Shown here: piece after piece, positions 63,760-64,000 of the stretch
Position numbering within the stretch: position 1 is the stretch's first letter
How the letters are laid out: each line of letters starts with the position of its first letter
From: a candidate division CSSED10-310 bacterium
GTDB taxonomy: Bacteria; CSSED10-310
Direction: 5' to 3'
Assembly: GCA_016931515.1 (NCBI GenBank)
Contig: JAFGEQ010000024.1
Location: 1 to 64,000 of the forward strand
DNA length: 64,000 nt
Translations under genes and position numbers: made by a program
The notes under the pieces: generated by a model
What the model was told of the DNA's origin: nothing
The model's database searches: none
The model's input: the letters and a program-made list of their open reading frames with translations, nothing else

Positions 63760-64000
63760 TCACCCGGTTATCCAGGTAAAAATCCAGCCGGGTAGCATAC
63801 CCCCGACATTGAACAGAGCGTGAACGATGATGGCCGGTATCAGGCTGCCGGTTTTCCGGCGGTAGTGCGCAGCGAGAAACCCAAGCAATGTCGTCAGCAC
63901 AATGGGAACGGCTGCCCGAGGACCCATCGATGGTATCAGAACGGTGTGCATCGCTCCGAAAAACAATCCGCTGATGACGACCGGCGTTGTAAAAATGCGT
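63760..64000 (-). CDS. CPBP (CAAX-like) intramembrane protease, N-terminus beyond window
   Basis: The frame is open to base 64000, so about 80 C-terminal residues are visible. The last two of the three CPBP/Abi motifs are present: FFGAMH (FxxxH) and HALFNVGG (HxxxN), within the GSLIPAIIVHALFN stretch. The EExxxR motif would lie outside the window. Three membrane helices remain. The family includes prenyl-protein proteases and bacteriocin-immunity proteins; the exact role is unknown. Confidence 0.85.
   Translation of the reverse strand, partial: RIFTTPVVISGLFFGAMHTVLIPSMGPRAAVPIVLTTLLGFLAAHYRRKTGSLIPAIIVHALFNVGGMLPGWIFTWITG

Overview
The window comes from a diderm (Gram-negative type) bacterium with roughly even base composition. 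The diderm call rests on an outer-membrane beta-barrel protein ending in Phe, a LolA-like periplasmic protein, a lipoprotein with a clear lipobox, a GT9 heptosyltransferase-type enzyme and a GT2 core-type glycosyltransferase. Several very large secreted proteins carry Thr-Pro-rich linkers, and two share a C-terminal module. That style is familiar from uncultured sediment or anaerobe lineages, but I cannot assign a phylum from sequence alone. Genes are densely packed and no stretch above 300 bp lacks a gene. The longest gaps (about 150-250 bp) hold promoters, palindromes or terminators where noted. No rRNA, tRNA, CRISPR array or insertion sequence was seen.

Layout. 1-4347 (-): a gingipain-like C25 protease cut by the window start. 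4555-9974 (+): M29 aminopeptidase, a four-PAS/GGDEF/HD-GYP protein and a B12-type radical SAM protein. 9968-17000 (-): a cohesin-domain secreted protein, RNase D, coupled GluRS-GlnRS, an IscU-type scaffold and a NifS-like protein that has lost its PLP lysine. 17182-21796 (+): a degenerate receiver/PATAN-like protein, a PLD-like protein and HisRS. 21782-24695 (-): a Cache sensor without an output domain, a secreted protein with a GATase-like domain, and a PilZ protein. 24892-29244: an Asp-box beta-propeller (+), then a radical SAM/methyltransferase pair (-).

29440-39184 (+) is the most striking region: eight genes whose junctions range from an 11-nt overlap to a 5-nt gap. The order is deoC, pdp, a small membrane protein, comEC, a tandem comEA, a free-standing ComEC-type metallo-beta-lactamase, a tandem 4Fe-4S PD-(D/E)XK nuclease and a membrane-anchored DHH/DHHA1 phosphoesterase. 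The ComEC metallo-beta-lactamase domain has lost all its metal motifs, while the separate neighbour keeps every one. I read the cluster as a DNA uptake machine joined to deoxynucleoside catabolism, that is, DNA scavenging.

39242-45980 (-): an isochorismatase-type hydrolase, a beta-helix protein, a giant catalytically degenerate subtilase/Kelch protein, and a DUF2812-type membrane protein behind a PadR regulator with a perfect palindromic operator. 46218-51815 (+): RND exporter, LolA-like protein, beta-barrel and universal stress protein. 51985-60200 (-): CoA-disulfide-reductase-like flavoprotein, SLC13 permease with RCK_C domains, two envelope glycosyltransferases, a membrane sulfatase-fold enzyme and a rhomboid protease. 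60461-64000: a prolyl-oligopeptidase lipoprotein (+), a patatin-like phospholipase (-) and a truncated CPBP protease (-).
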